DNA of 40,051 bases from Ettlia oleoabundans (GCA_019693395.1 JAAMXP010002621.1:1-40051), one strand, 5' to 3'; positions 9,307 to 21,479 are shown, numbered from the stretch's first letter. Numbers and translations are program-made. Notes: generated by a model from the sequence alone, not told the origin.

Positions 9307-12300
9307 ATGCGTCGGGCAGTGGGTGCAAACGGCAGCTCTGGTCATGTCACCAACGGCAGGGTGGTCTTGAGGGAGCTGCTTCCCGTTGGGGGCGCCGCCG
9401 CCATTACCCAGCCGCCCGCCCCGGCCGCTGTGGCCGACTTGCCGCCAGACAGCAGCGGTATCGACCCAGGTCTGTGCTCTCCTGCAGGGAATACAACACT
9501 CCAGCTTTTGTGCACAACCTGCAATTGCTGCAGTACTGCCCTTGAGGCATACATACTCTGCTCATACCGCGTTTACCCAGCTCATAGCACGGTGGCCCCT
9601 GCTCCTTGCCTTCACAGCTAGGCTCCTGCCACTTGTCTGCAGAATCCCTTACTTCCCCGACTGCCAAGAAGCTGCAGCATCGGCAGAGACCAGCAACAGC
9701 ATTCGGTGCAGCAGCAGCGAGAATGCGTGGGGCACAGCTGCCACCTGGCACTCGCACACGGCGGCTATGCACGTTAGCCGCCGCAGCCGCCGCCCTGCTG
9801 GTGCTGCTGCTCTGCATGTGGCAGAGCAGCTCCTCGCTGCGGTTGCCCCCTGGCTTCCCAGGAGAAGAGCAGATGGTGCAGCAGCAAAGGGGCAGTGCGT
9901 TGCAGGGACGGCTAACCCAGGCCGCGACTCTCAGCCGTAACCTGGACGGCAAAGAGGTTCCAGTGAGGGACGATGGGGCAGAGCAGCAGAAAAGGGCCCG
10001 TCATGGGTCAGCCATGGAATCAGCCCCCGTGGTTGTCGAGTTTACTGCTCCCGGCCTCTACATTCCCCTCGAGGAGGCGCTGGATTGCAGCCACCCAGAG
10101 TGGCCACAGGAGGCTCCGCTGCTGACAGCGCTGCCAGCTGGAGAGCTTGGCTCTCCTGAGGCTGTTGCCTTTGGGGGCCGCCCCTCTCTAGAGGCGGTGC
10201 TGCAGCAGCGCATACAGAAGCAGCAGGAGAAGCACCGAGAGCAGCAGCTACAACAGCTACAGCAGGAGGAGGAGCAGCTGCATCAACAGCAGCTGGCAAG
10301 GAGCGTTGAGGGGGCTTCACAGCAGCCACAAGGAATGGGCGGCGACAGCGCCAGCCGTGTAGCATTGGGCAGTGATTTGGTAAAGGACGCTGCTAGCCAG
10401 GATAGGATGAGCAAGGATACTTACACCACAGGCAAAAAACAGCCCCGCGACAAGACTGCTGCTGAGTTGGCAAACGAAATACAGAGCGAGTTGCAGCAAG
10501 CGGAGGAGGCAGCCAGGCGGGCAAGGGAGGAGCAGGCCAGGGCGGCAGTGGCGCAGCAAAAAGCTGCCGGCAGCAGCAGCCAAGCGTTGGGAGCAGATGA
10601 GAAGTACAGGGTGGCTGTGGCGGAGGTGTTGGAACGTAGCAATGAAGGGCGTCAGCTGCTATTGCAGCAGCAGGAGGCCGGGCAGACAGCCTCAATTTTT
10701 TCTTCTTCTTCTGCAGCAGCAGCTGGAGCCAGCCAGGGAGCTGGTGAGCCTCCGGGCATGCGAATGCTTGTGGGCGTGGCCAGTGCCTGCTGCACCGAGA
10801 CGGCGGCAAGGCGGCGCGCAGCCATTCGAGCCACTTGGGCACAAACCATCCACGAGGTGATGGCCCGGCAGCTAGAGCTTAACCTAAAAAGCTCGCTGAG
10901 TACCACCATGCACATGGGACTTTGTTGAGATATCAACCGCATTCTGGGTTAGGGCGCATCAAAGCACCAAACCATTCATACATCCACTCCTGGCCGCACG
11001 CCACCTCCCTGCTCCTGCAGCCCTATCCAAACATCGACCTGCGCTTCTTCCTGGCTCAGCCCGCCACCCCCGAGTTGGCTGCCTCCTGGCTTCCGCACCT
11101 GCAGGTGAGGCGGCAGCATCAGCTGCACAGACAGGAGTGCAAGCAGCGCCTGGGGTATCACCACAAGTCGGGGTATGGCAAACACTGGGTGCCATCAGCG
11201 CCACCTCTGCCTGGTCTGCGATATGCATATGCATGGAACAATGGACTGGATGCACACTGATGTTGCTGCAGGCAGAGCTGGCAATACACGACGACACTGT
11301 GGTGCTGCGTGGCGAAGGTGAGTGGCTCTTGAGTCACACAGTACCAACTGCAGCTGGCTTAAGCCGGGCTGGGCGTGCGGCCTGCAACGGTCTGGGAGGA
11401 GGGAGTAGAGATTCCTGGATACAAACTCCCGAGCCTGGTTTACCTCAGCAAGGGAATTGCCTCGTGCCATCCCATCCCTGGTGTGTGCCACTGCAGACAC
11501 TTACATGAATCTGCCTAACAAGACGCTGCGCCTCATGCGCTACGCGCTCGCACACCCGGCAGGCAAGCTACGGGCGGCTGCAGGGGCAGGAACAGCGGCA
11601 GTGATGGCGCAGGCGCAGGCTCCACTTGGAGCCTGCCATGGCTGTACCAACCCCTTGTTTGAAGCTAAACACTCAGCACTGGAATCAAGTGTCAGTCGCA
11701 AAGAGGTTACCCCTGATACAGCCGATGGCAACAAAGCAAGCTGCTGCCAGGGCCTTGCAACATGCACACTTTCAACTATGTCAAAGCCCGTGGGCAACTG
11801 CAATGCATTTGTCCTGCCGCTGTGCTGCAGGGTACACACATGTGCTCAAGACAGACGATGACTGCTATGTGCGCATCAAAAATGTGCTGGAGGCTCTGCT
11901 TGAGGAGGACCCATCCCAGCAGCCCTCATCCCAGGCAGCTGCTACAACAGGGGGTACGCACAACAACAGCAGCAGCCTGCCACGCCATGACAGGGCGCTG
12001 TGGGAACAGATGGGGCGGACAGGCACCCCTATGCACTCTGATGGCATCTCGCTGTTCAACGTAACGCCTCTGGTGGCCAGTGCCGGTGACAAGGCAGGTG
12101 AGGCACGGGAAGGGGAGGTGATGGGGGGAGGGGGAGGTGGGGCGCGGCTGGGGCGCGCGCGCAGGGCAGCGGCGGCGGCGAAACGCTGCCCGTGGGGGGG
12201 CAGACCAGGGGCAGGGCCAGGGGCAAGGTCAGGGGAGTTGAGAGTGGCAAGGCAACGGAGGCTGTTGGGATTGGATGTCCGTCCTGCCAGCACATGCTTT

Positions 12301-14407
12301 GCTTCTCGCCCGGCAGGCAGTACAGCTTGCCTCCCCATGTTGATGCTCACCACGCAGTGGCACTAGTTGTGAGTTGGACAGTCCTCTGACTCATGTTGTT
12401 GTCTTGTATGCATCAAAGTTCATCGTCATCTCAACCTCTTCCAGTCACACGTTTCATTGTTGCAGGTCGTCGGTCTATGGACGATGCTCACGGTCGGCTG
12501 GTCAGCCTCGCTCAGATGGCCCGGAATGCAGCAGCGGCAAGCGAAGAGCGGCGCCGCCGTCAGCAGGACGAACAGAAGGCCGATGGGACAGCCGCGGACG
12601 CAGCGACATCGCAACAACGTCAGCGCCAGCACCTGCGGCAGCAGCTGCAGGAGGAGGAGCGGCCGCAGGGAAAGGGCAATGCTGCAGAGGCTGTGGCAGG
12701 GCCTGATGGGCAGGGTGTCGAGACTCGGGCGCCTATGCGTATGCGGATGCGCATGCAAGGCGTTTACCTGGGCTGCCTGGAGAACAAGGGAGGCTTCTTC
12801 CCCATCAGAGACCCCAGGAGCAAGTGAGGCCCCCGCCTGCTGCGTGAACCACCGCCTGCTGCACCATGCTGGGGATGCGCCACCCGCAAGAACTGCCTTG
12901 GCAGGGTTCAGCACACGCACGCATGCCTGTCTGCCCTCACCCGTATCCGCATCACCAGCTCCCAGCACCCCCACCACCCACCCTCACTATCCTGGATGAG
13001 AGGGCTGATTCACCCCGTTTGAACCCCCATCACCTTGAGCACCACAACTGGGCAGCCTTACACCTGCCCCTCATCTCAAGCAGACCATCACAACTCCAGG
13101 TTGATGCTGTACCATACCTTGATGTTGCAGGTGGTACATGTCAGAGGAGGAGCTGCCTAATGCGGCGGTACCATTTGCAGTCAAGTACCTGGCGGGATGG
13201 GGGTGAGGGAGCACCCCTGCTGAAATGCTGGCCTTGCAGCGTGCAGCCCCAACCAGGCATTGCTTGCTCTCCTGCCTGGTTCACAGCAGGTTCTGCCCTG
13301 TGCCCACTTCACCTGCTTGTTTGTTGACGTGTGCTGTTTTGAGTGGCAGCTGTTGCTTGGGGCAGACATCAGCAACACTGACAGAAGCGGCGCAGGTTTA
13401 ACTACTACGGTTTGGTCCCGCAATTGCCTTTGCTGCCGCGTGGTGAGTAAAGCCTGCCTGCCCCCTGTACTTGTTGCAGCTATGTGCTGTCCCGAGACCT
13501 GGCAGACCACGCCGTGAGGAAGGCCAATCTGTTCCAGGCCCACCCACACCTGGCACCAGCATGGTTCCAGTGAGTAGAGTGTCTTACCCAACACAGTACC
13601 TGCCCAAAACGTAGCACCTGTGTTCCAATAAGTGATGGCTGATCGGCCAAAAGGCAGTGCCAGCTACCCCGCCATGTACCTGTCATGGCTGTGTGGCGCC
13701 AGCTGTGCCATCTGCCATGCGTTATGTACGTTAGCCATTTGACGGGCAAACAACAACAGCAGCAGCATCACCCTGATTCCACATGTGCAGGCCTATGCAT
13801 TGGGAGGACGTGCTGATGTCCCTGCTGCTGATGGATGTTGTGGAGGCGCCGCAGGACCACAAGGGATTCCGCGCCGCCTGGCGCACCTGCCCCGCAGCCA
13901 CCGCTGTCAAGCACCTGGACGTGGATGCGCCGCAGCTAATGAAGGGGCTCTTTGAGCAGGAGCTGTCAGGTGGGTGTGTTGTGGGTGGATGGATGGGTGC
14001 GCGGCGGGGGTGGAGTACGCCATTGGTGATGGTGCTGTGGGGAGGGTTAGGTGGGTGGGTGGGTGGGTGGGGCTCCACTTGTGCGTCTACAGCTGGTGTT
14101 CTTGTCTGCAGAAGCCTGCTGGGTGACAACAATGTGCAGGGCACCGAAATCCATCGGAAAGAGGGTATCTGATGCACCCTCCTTTGCCCGTTCAGCCCAA
14201 TGTAGCGCTGCACATTACGAGTTTCCGTGCATATGATGTGTTAGTTAAACTAGTCGTCAGACCATGTTGATTACGTCCACAGGCCTTCCGTTTGCAGGCC
14301 TGTGGGATGCCAAGCCGGTTCAGTGCTCGTCAGGCGATTTCCTGCCAGGGGACTACAGCAGCTGGAAGGCGTGGCGGGACAGTCTGCCCTCAGTGGCACA
14401 CATCTGA
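9307..14407 (+). CDS. GT31 family galactosyltransferase-like protein
   Basis: Eleven exons join in phase to 887 aa: 9307-9469, 9643-10856, 11021-11104, 11272-11317, 11497-11562, 11831-12097, 12466-12823, 13131-13202, 13480-13569, 13791-13969, 14283-14407. It is a type II Golgi protein: a cytosolic tail of about 95 residues, one Ala/Leu-rich anchor (95-115), a long Gln/Glu-rich stem, then the GT31 domain. Family motifs in order are RAAIRATWA, DLRFFLAQP, DTYMNLPNKTL, the metal-binding LKTDDD (residues 530-535), GVYLGCL, KWYMSEEELP, GYVLSRDLA and HWEDVLMSLL. This matches beta-1,3-galactosyl/GlcNAc transferases such as hydroxyproline O-galactosyltransferases, so a role in wall glycoprotein or proteoglycan glycosylation is likely; the substrate cannot be read. 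A low-complexity insert of about 190 aa sits between the DDD motif and GVYLG. An internal ATG at 9723, nearer the anchor, is an alternative start. Intron 5 (11563-11830) is GC-AG. Confidence 0.85.
11563..11830 (+). other. Non-canonical GC-AG intron in the GT31 gene
   Basis: The exon ends CAG and the intron opens GCAAGC. Only this boundary gives phase 1, which the next exon needs to read G-YTHVLKTDDD; the nearest GT site breaks the frame. AG|GCAAG is the classic GC donor context. Confidence 0.75.
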
Positions 14408-14927
14408 GAGCCCGGAATGGGAGCAACCTGCCCAGCAGGATGGTTGCAGGCATATAAGTAGACTTGTGGAGAGATTGCATGTACACAATGTAGACAGAGC
14501 AGGGACCGCACCTTATTCTGCCTCAAAACTGCAACATTCATTCACTCGTATTTCCATTATACCTTTCTCTGATCACCGTCACCTGCCGACCGTACGTGAT
14601 ATCAATCACGCTGTATGATTTCCCACACCTGTTGATGGATACTGTTGCTTTTGGTGCAGTAGATCATGTTTTTCTAGAGTAAGTCACGACGTCTAGAGTA
14701 ATTTACATTGTGTTGAGCCCTTCTACGTTTGCATGCATGGTTTCACTAAACTGCTAGTACAAGGCAGGCAGGCAATGAGTGGAATGGCAGCCCATGCAAG
14801 CATGGGCTGTGACTATTGCAAGGTCAAGGACTGCGCAGTAAAGAAGGGAGGGATGCAGGAGGGCAAGCATGGACTCCAGGCACAAGGCAATGGATCAGCT
14901 GGACACTTGAAGGCACAAGGCAATGCA
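14408..14927. other. Convergent intergenic region with 33-nt-period duplication
   Basis: This holds the 3' UTRs of the GT31 gene and the coiled-coil gene. A minus-strand TGTAA lies at 14703-14707, about 220 nt past the coiled-coil stop. Near the right edge a 25-nt unit is repeated. No gene is supported here. Confidence 0.5.
14703..14707 (-). terminator. Putative TGTAA polyadenylation signal of the coiled-coil gene
   Basis: TTACA on the + strand, about 220 nt downstream of the stop in gene orientation. It is a five-base match, so the support is modest. Confidence 0.3.
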
Positions 14928-14936
14928 TCAGCTAGA
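14879..14936. repeat. Imperfect tandem repeat spanning the coiled-coil stop codon
   Basis: Copies at 14879-14903 and 14912-14936 differ at two of 25 positions. The right copy contains the last Ser-Ser codons and the TGA stop of the coiled-coil gene. The left copy, in the 3' UTR, still reads Ser-Ser-stop in the same orientation. Confidence 0.8.
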
Positions 14937-17900
14937 TAGGTTGAGGCCACCAAACAGCTTCTCAACGCCCTCCTCGCCAGCTGCTCCGTGTGCATCAGCT
15001 GATGGTGTGCTGACCTCAGCGGCACCCTCAACGCCGGCCTCAGCAGCTTCCCCAGACGTGACTGCCAGGTCTGGCGTGCCGCTACCCTCCACCTGTGCAC
15101 CCTCGGCGCCCTGTGACAGCTCCCCCCCCTCGGCAGCTGTTGCTGGCGGACCTGCGCTGTCCACAGGCGACACCCCTTCGCCCTCCGCCGCCTGTTGCTC
15201 CCCTCCTGCGACCTCCGGCGCGCCCCCTGCTGGGCCACCAGACGTCCCAGCGCCCTCTTCTGCCACTTCAAATACAGCAGCTGCTGCAGGGCCTTGCGCC
15301 ATAGGTGGATGAGCACCAGACGCCACGGGTGCATGACTGCTCGCATCATCACCCTCTGCCATCACTGGAGCTGCTGCTGCTGCTTCCGTCGCTGGGATAA
15401 TGTCAGCACCAGCTTGGGCAGGTGCGGCAGCAGCGTCACTAGAAGGCGGCGCCTCTGCCAGTGCTGTAGCTGGCAGCGGCGGCGCTTGTGCTGACTGAGA
15501 CCCCAATGCCATCTCTGCTGACTCAGACACTGCCGCTGCCACATCAGCTGCATCCTCGGCTGCAAATCCGTGCGCTGCCGCCAGCACGGCAGCCTCAGCT
15601 GTGAGCGTGTCCAGCTCGGCTCGCAGGGCCACTGCAGGGGGGCAGCCACACCAGCCCTGAAGTATGCTGCAAAATGAAGACCACCCAAACAAGCAACCGA
15701 TTTGCTGGAACCTTGTGCTGGGTAGAAAGCAGGCATGCTACCCCCTTCACTCATACCACCAGCTCAAGCGGCAATGCTACTTTCACGTTGGCAAGCCTAC
15801 CGTCATCAGTGCCCTCGTCCCCTGGCCGGACCAGCTGCTTTTGAAGCTCCGCATGTGCGCCAAGCAGGCCCCGCCACTGCGCCTTTGCTGCAGCCGTGGT
15901 GGCAGCCGCCACAGCTGCGTCCGCCTCCCCGGCTTGCTGCTGCAGCTCCCGCTCTTCTGCACCGGCAGCAGCAGCTTGCTCCTTAAGAGCGACAGCACGC
16001 TCCTCGGCAGCGGCAGCTTCAACCGCCGCTGCCTTTGCCTCTGCGGCGGCCTCTGCGGCGGCCTTAAAATCACGAGCTGCTGCGGCTGCTTTCTTGGTGG
16101 CCTCCAGCTCTGGCACGCGAGCCCTGCAGGAAGAAGCAAGTGCCCAACATTTTTCAAACATGGCCGTTTTGTACTCCCAACCCCTGACTAACCGTCTTTC
16201 ATCTCTCTCTCAATAAAAAGTTGGTGTCGTGCTTGACTCAGAACACCACAAGACACAGCGCAAGGCACACAGAAGCGCTGCCTTGCCCACCTGCCTGACC
16301 TGCCAGGCTAAACACCCACTCACCCACCTGGCTGCTGCAGCAGCGGCCTCTGCCAGCCCAACCTCATGCTGCAACCTGGCTCGCTGCGCCGCTAGCTCCC
16401 GCAGGCGCCCCTGCACCTCCGCAGCTGCAGTCTCTGCCTCAACAACCTGCCGCCGCACTTCCTCCTCCGCCTGCCGAAGCTCCGCCATCTTCTGAGCTGC
16501 GCGTCCAGCAAGGTCCGCCTGGGCCCTCAGCTTGCCTGCCTCTGCGGCTGCGGCTGCCGCTGCAGCTGTCATCTGCTCCAGCTGCTGCGCCGCTTCAGTC
16601 ATAGCCGCCGCTGCAGCTTGCTGCTCCAGGGCTGCCTCCTGCCGTGCCTGCTCCAGGCTAGCTGCCTCACCCTCAGCCTCCAGCTGGCAGTTATCCAGCT
16701 GACGCTGATCAGCCTGAATGGCAGCTGCCAGCTCAGCAAAACGGTCCGGCAGGGAGGCAATGGCGGCATCCGCCTCCTCCAGCTGCTGCTTGCTGCCAGC
16801 CAGCTGTGCCTCCTTGGCTGCAAGTGCCGCTCTGCAGGAGCGTATGAATAAAGGGACGTTGGTCGCCATGCATTCTGCAATACATCCAACAGAAGCTCGC
16901 TGTTGGGTCTTTGTTGGGCTGAATCATCAAGGGCAACTCGCTTCCTGCAACAGCTCTCCCCTTTCTCTTTCCTACTTGCACCAAAGCAGGCAACAGACTT
17001 TGTCCATGGCCAGCTCATCATATGGCACACCTCAGTTCTTCAACCTCCGCTTCCAGCGCTGCGTGCACTGCCGCCACCTGCTGCCGCTGCTCCTGCAGCT
17101 GCCGCTTTTGCTCCCCCTGCTGCTGCTCCATCTGCACCTGTCGCGCCGTGATGCTCTGTCGCAGCTCCTCCGACTGCTGCTGCAGCTCTTGGATGCCGTG
17201 GATGGCGGCTTCCTCAGCCTTGGCAGCCGCCGCCGCCACCTGTGCAGCATGCGCCTCAGCAGACGCCTTGTGCCGCTGCTGCGCCTCTTGCAAGCTGCGT
17301 AGCGCAGCAGCTGCCCCCTCCCACACAGCCGCCTGTTCTTGCACTAGGAGCAGGCGCTTCTCGCTAGCGCCTCGCTGCACCGCATCTGCCGCTTGCAGCT
17401 TCGACAGCACCTGCTCAAGCTCGGCCTTTGCCGCCTCCTGATCGGTAGATAGGGCGGCAGCCTTCTCATAATCCTCCGCCTCCACAGCCTGCTCCTCCCC
17501 CCTCTGCAGCTCGGCAATGCGTGCAGACAGCGCCGCGCTGTCTGCCGCCGCCTGCCGCCGCTGCTGCTTGGCACGCTGCTCCTGCTGTGCCAGCTCAGCC
17601 AGCTGCTGCGCCAGCTGGACAGCCCTGGCATCCCTGCCCCTCTCCACCGCAGCAAGCTGGTCCACAAACGACAGCTCCTGTGTGGCTGGGTGCTGCTGCC
17701 CAGCCCCAACGGTGGAGCTGCCGCCAAATGTCACAGCAGCGGCTGCAGGCTGTGTGCCGCCAGCGCTCGCCTGACCTACTGCTGCACTAGGTTTAGGCAG
17801 GCCAAGCTCCTCAGCTGGTCGGAATTCTGGTGACGTGATTGACTCATCTGAATCAGAGTCCGCACCTCCCGGCAGTCCCTTTACAGCCACTGCACAAGCA

Positions 17901-19804
17901 AACAAAGCACCAGAAAAAGGAACAGGCAGGGATTTATGCTACGCAAGGCAGAGGAGTACAAGATTAATGATACGGCAGCTACAAACCACGAACAACAGGT
18001 TTCAGATCGTGCATGCGACTGGCACACGACACACATAAACTACCAGAATAAGGGTCACCTGTGCTTCGGTGCGAGTCATTGCTATGAGCTGGCTGTGCGG
18101 GTGTAGGCCTTTCAGGCAGTTCCAGCCTGATGTCCAGCTGTGCCACGTGCTGCTGCAAGGCGGTGAGGTGCTGCGGGTCGCTGTTTCCACCCGTGGCCTG
18201 CCCCTCCACCTGCCTAACGCCAATGCTTTCGCTGGCATCTAACGCTGCCAATGTCTCGGCAGCTGCCGAGCCCTCCCGCGAGCCGTGACCCAGCTGCCCG
18301 CCGCGGGAGCCAGGCCTGCTGTTGGCACCCTCAGCAGCGATACTAGGTACTGAGCCAACGCTTGCCGCGCTGCGTATGCTGCCTGCATCACAGGCCTGCC
18401 CTTCCAATGGTGCTGCTGCTGGTGCGATTTGCTGCGCCATAGATGGAGGTGCACTCGCGCCTGCTAGCGCTGCTACAAGGCTGCCAGCATCTGCCGGCTC
18501 TACACGTCCTGCCGGGGTTGCGGCACGAGCATAGCCAATGCGGCTGCGAATCACCTTCTTCCTGACGCGGCCCTCCACAGGTGGCAGCAAATCGCCTCCT
18601 GCTGCTGGCAGAGCTGCGGCCATGCCTGGGATAGGCTCCGCATACGCCACACTTGCTCCCGTGCTGCCGCTGCCATGGATTGCAGTTGGCGGTTGGTTTA
18701 AAGCTGCTGCAGCTGCTGCCTGCGCTTCTGTGGCAGGAGGAGCCGCAGCAGCTACAGCAATAGCTGGTTCCGGCTCTGAAGCCAGGCTGCTAAAGAGATC
18801 CTCGTCCAACGCTGCCCTGCACAACAGTCACAAGGTCCCGCCCAGCAAGCAAATCAATACTCCCACAAAGGGCAGAACCGCAGAGCAGATATTAAGTCAG
18901 TTGATAGTGCTTTGGGTGCTCCCCATGCAGGCATTAGCAGGAGCAAAACCACAGCCAACCAACTACATTGAATAGTCATGCTGCAGAGACCCTCAGACAG
19001 CAACTGAAGGCATCAAGTGCAGCTGCAGCAAGTCGGTTGCTCACATGGCGGGAGATGCGGAGTTGGACGCGTCCCTGTGTAGCGCAACCACACTAGAATC
19101 TGCTGTTGCTGCGGTTTGTGTAGATCTTCCCGGCAGATCGCCACCAACGAGTGCATCTGGTTCAGGGGAGCTGCCGCCACGTGCCAAAGGGCCAACCACC
19201 TCGCCAGCCGCTGCCGGCGGTGCTGCCTGTGACCGAGAAGTGGCGACAGCCGTGGATGGACCAGCACCCAGATTGAGATCAAGGCCGCTAAAAAGATCAT
19301 CTTCAGTGCCCCCGACATCGAGAGCGGCTGCTGTGGGATGTGCTTGGGGCGCGGGTGGGTGCTGCGGCGCCGGCGGGGGAGCGCGCTGCTGTCCGGCGGG
19401 GCGGGTAGGAGGTGGCGGAGCCATTTTGTTGACGGCAAACTCCAGCTCGCGCTGCAACTCCTCCACTTGACTGCAAAGACCGAGCAGATGAGAGATATCA
19501 ATTGTGCCAGTGATCAAAGCCAGCAGCAAGCAAGGGCAGCCGCAAGCCACACCCACCTTCGCCACACCAGCTGCAGGTCTGCTGTCAGGCTGCCGCTGCG
19601 CACTAGGGCTTCCAGCTCGTGGATGCATCGCTGCGCGCTGTTCAACAGCACGGTTTCTTCCCCTTGCGAGGTATGCACCCGCAGCTTGTTCAAGGCGACC
19701 TGGGCGTCTGCAAACAGCTGCTCTGCCTTGACCTCCGCGCTGTCTTGTGCCGGTTTCTGCGATGCGGGGTGCGACGCCTGCCCCAAGCCAAAGAATGCCC
19801 GCAT
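14928..19804 (-). CDS. Large coiled-coil protein with UVR-like and DLF motifs
   Basis: Seven exons join in phase to about 1296 aa: 19804-19557, 19470-19045, 18816-18059, 17889-17031, 16831-16328, 16123-15757, 15656-14928 (the last acceptor has close alternatives). The N-terminus (MRAFFGLGQ) precedes a helical region of about 90 residues. A Pro/Ala-rich linker follows with two acidic motifs, DLFSGL (141-146) and DLFSSL (231-236). Then come several hundred residues of Ala/Glu/Gln-rich coiled coil. Inside it are a UVR-like helical hairpin at about 600-637 (EDYEKAAALS core) and a weaker one near 948 (RDFKAAAEA). The C-terminus is acidic, low in complexity, and ends KLFGGLNLSS, a third related motif. 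There are no membrane spans. DLF-type motifs in disordered linkers commonly bind appendage domains of clathrin adaptors, so a trafficking scaffold is possible, but this is inference; I recognise no named family. Confidence 0.75.
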
Positions 19805-20337
19805 ACCGGCAGAAACAGCGAGGCTTGCCCAGAGGGTTGCCCTTCAAAACATTCCGACGTGCAGAGGACTGCAGCCGATGTGTCAGGAGGCGAAGCACTG
19901 ATGACGACTGATGCGGGGCCCAGATCGGAGTTAGTTACAGGAACATGTTGCCAGCCTGTCGAGCATGGCGCTCGGGTGGCTGGCAATCTGCTGCCTAGTT
20001 TCCCCTCGCTTCAGTTCACCCTTTTTTTAGTTCAACTGTTATTACAGTGCAGGTCCTGCGGCTGCAAGCCGCCACTGCTGCGGACAGATAGCACCGCGCA
20101 GTATCCACCAGCAGGACGCGGCCAGAAAGGGTACAACGGGCCTGCGACACACACGCCAACTAAAGAGGAACAAGGAACGGAAGGAAGCAAGAGGGGGTTG
20201 GTCTTCTCTGGATGCTGCTGTTGCTGCTAAGCTGCGGTCATATGCTGCTGCTGCTGCGGGTTTGACAAGGGCTGCTGCCTGCCGCTGCCAGGGGGGCGGA
20301 GATCTGCCCCCGCGGCAGCGTAAAGGGGCGCAGCTGT
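19805..20337. promoter_or_regulatory. Spacer: PsbR 3' UTR and coiled-coil promoter
   Basis: Both flanking genes run leftward. The right part is the PsbR 3' UTR, with a TGTAA at 20041-20045 on the minus strand about 300 nt after the stop. The left part should hold the promoter and 5' UTR of the coiled-coil gene. No further gene is supported. Confidence 0.45.
20041..20045 (-). terminator. Putative TGTAA polyadenylation signal of psbR
   Basis: TTACA on the + strand reads TGTAA on the minus strand, about 293 nt beyond the PsbR stop. A 3' UTR of this length is usual for algal photosystem genes. Confidence 0.45.
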
Positions 20338-21479
20338 TCACTGGCCCAGCGCAGAGGTGGAGACCACCAGGTTGACACCCACGCCAAGCAGCACAACGAT
20401 CAGGCCAGCCCAAGCGATCAGGCCCTTGGTGCCAAGCTTGTAAGAGTCGCCTGCAAGCACATGAAAGGAAGAAGGCTTCGGTCAGGCACCCGTACAGTGC
20501 AAGCTCATGGTCGAAACCTGCCCACCTCCTGCCAGGAAATGACACCCACAAAATTCATGTGCAGTGTTTGAAGCAGAAAAGGCAGCAATTGTGGCAATGC
20601 CGCCGCAAATTTGTTGCGCTTACTACAGCTGCGCCCGTATGACAACAGCGGCATGCTGACAAGACAAGGCACTCACCGGACTCGGACCAGGTGTCAGGAG
20701 TGTAGATGGGGCTGTAACCGTCCACGTTGGCACCGTACTTGTTGGCAAAGCGGTACACACCGTAGCCCTGCAGTGTGCAAACACAGGAAGGAGGATAGTA
20801 TAATTATAACGTGCAATGTGCAGCGAGCGCTGCAAAGAGTCCGCCGCCTGCTACTGCTGCCAGACGTGCTTGTCGCAGTTGTCTTGCCGACGACAGCAAA
20901 CCCCGTACACGTAATCTATAACATTGTTATGAACGTTTTTCTCTCAGGACCTTCCAAAGGATACACCCAGCTTCAAAGGATGGGTGGCGAAAGCGGGGCG
21001 GTGGTTCGCACCTTGCCCTTGCGGCCCTGGGCATCCCGCCAGTCCTTGGACTCCATGGGCTTGGAGATGCCCATCAGGTTCCGCTTCACCACCTCGTTGT
21101 CGATGGAGTTCAGGCCCTGCTTGGTGATGTCAATCTTCTTGCCGCTGCTGGCCACCACAGTGGTGTTCACGCTCTTGCGGGCGCTGCAGGCAGCGGCACC
21201 GAGTAAACATAAGATCAAAGGTGCGAGGGGTGGGTAGATCACGCCTGCAAAGACCGCCCAGACGCAGCTTGCGCCCAAGCGAGCGAGCTGAGTGAGAGGG
21301 TTGCGTCTGGCTGCCACACGCCCTCTGCCCCCCCCTTTTCAATAAAGACTTCAACTTGAGCATCCAGGCATGCGTTCTGAGTCCCTGCAGTCGCCCCGGA
21401 GCACCCGGCGAGTCACTCACCGAGGGCCAGACACAGACAGGGTCTTGCCCGCGAAGGTGGACTGAGTGAGGGCCTGCAT
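20338..21479 (-). CDS. PSBR: Photosystem II 10 kDa protein PsbR, precursor
   Basis: Exons 21479-21421, 21183-21012, 20767-20677 and 20450-20338 join in phase to 144 aa. PsbR is a nuclear-encoded thylakoid lumen/membrane protein that helps stabilise the oxygen-evolving complex of photosystem II. The transit peptide starts [18 protein letters not shown]. The mature part carries family hallmarks: SVNTTVV, a [12 protein letters not shown] stretch, [42 protein letters not shown] and [11 protein letters not shown]. It ends in one membrane span ([20 protein letters not shown]) shortly before the stop. Length is normal for green-algal PsbR and no key region is missing. The first intron falls between the transit peptide and the mature region. 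Confidence 0.97.

Noticed and set aside
9404..9952. Long minus-strand open frame opposite the GT31 N-terminus
   Set aside because: It is a shadow of exons 1 and 2 of the GT31 gene, with no motif, start context or exon partners.
12192..12389. Open frame with PPHVDAHHAVALVV, possible GT31 exon
   Set aside because: No acceptor/donor pair joins it in phase with both neighbours; 12097 to 12466 joins cleanly without it.
14113..14165. Possible extra exon of the GT31 gene (AG before, GTATCT after)
   Set aside because: Including it puts the last exon into a frame with no family similarity, while direct joining of 13969 to 14283 keeps the frame to a proper stop.
14923..15312. Ser/Pro/Ala-rich + strand frame
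   Set aside because: It is antisense to the last exon of the coiled-coil gene; low complexity gives open frames on both strands.
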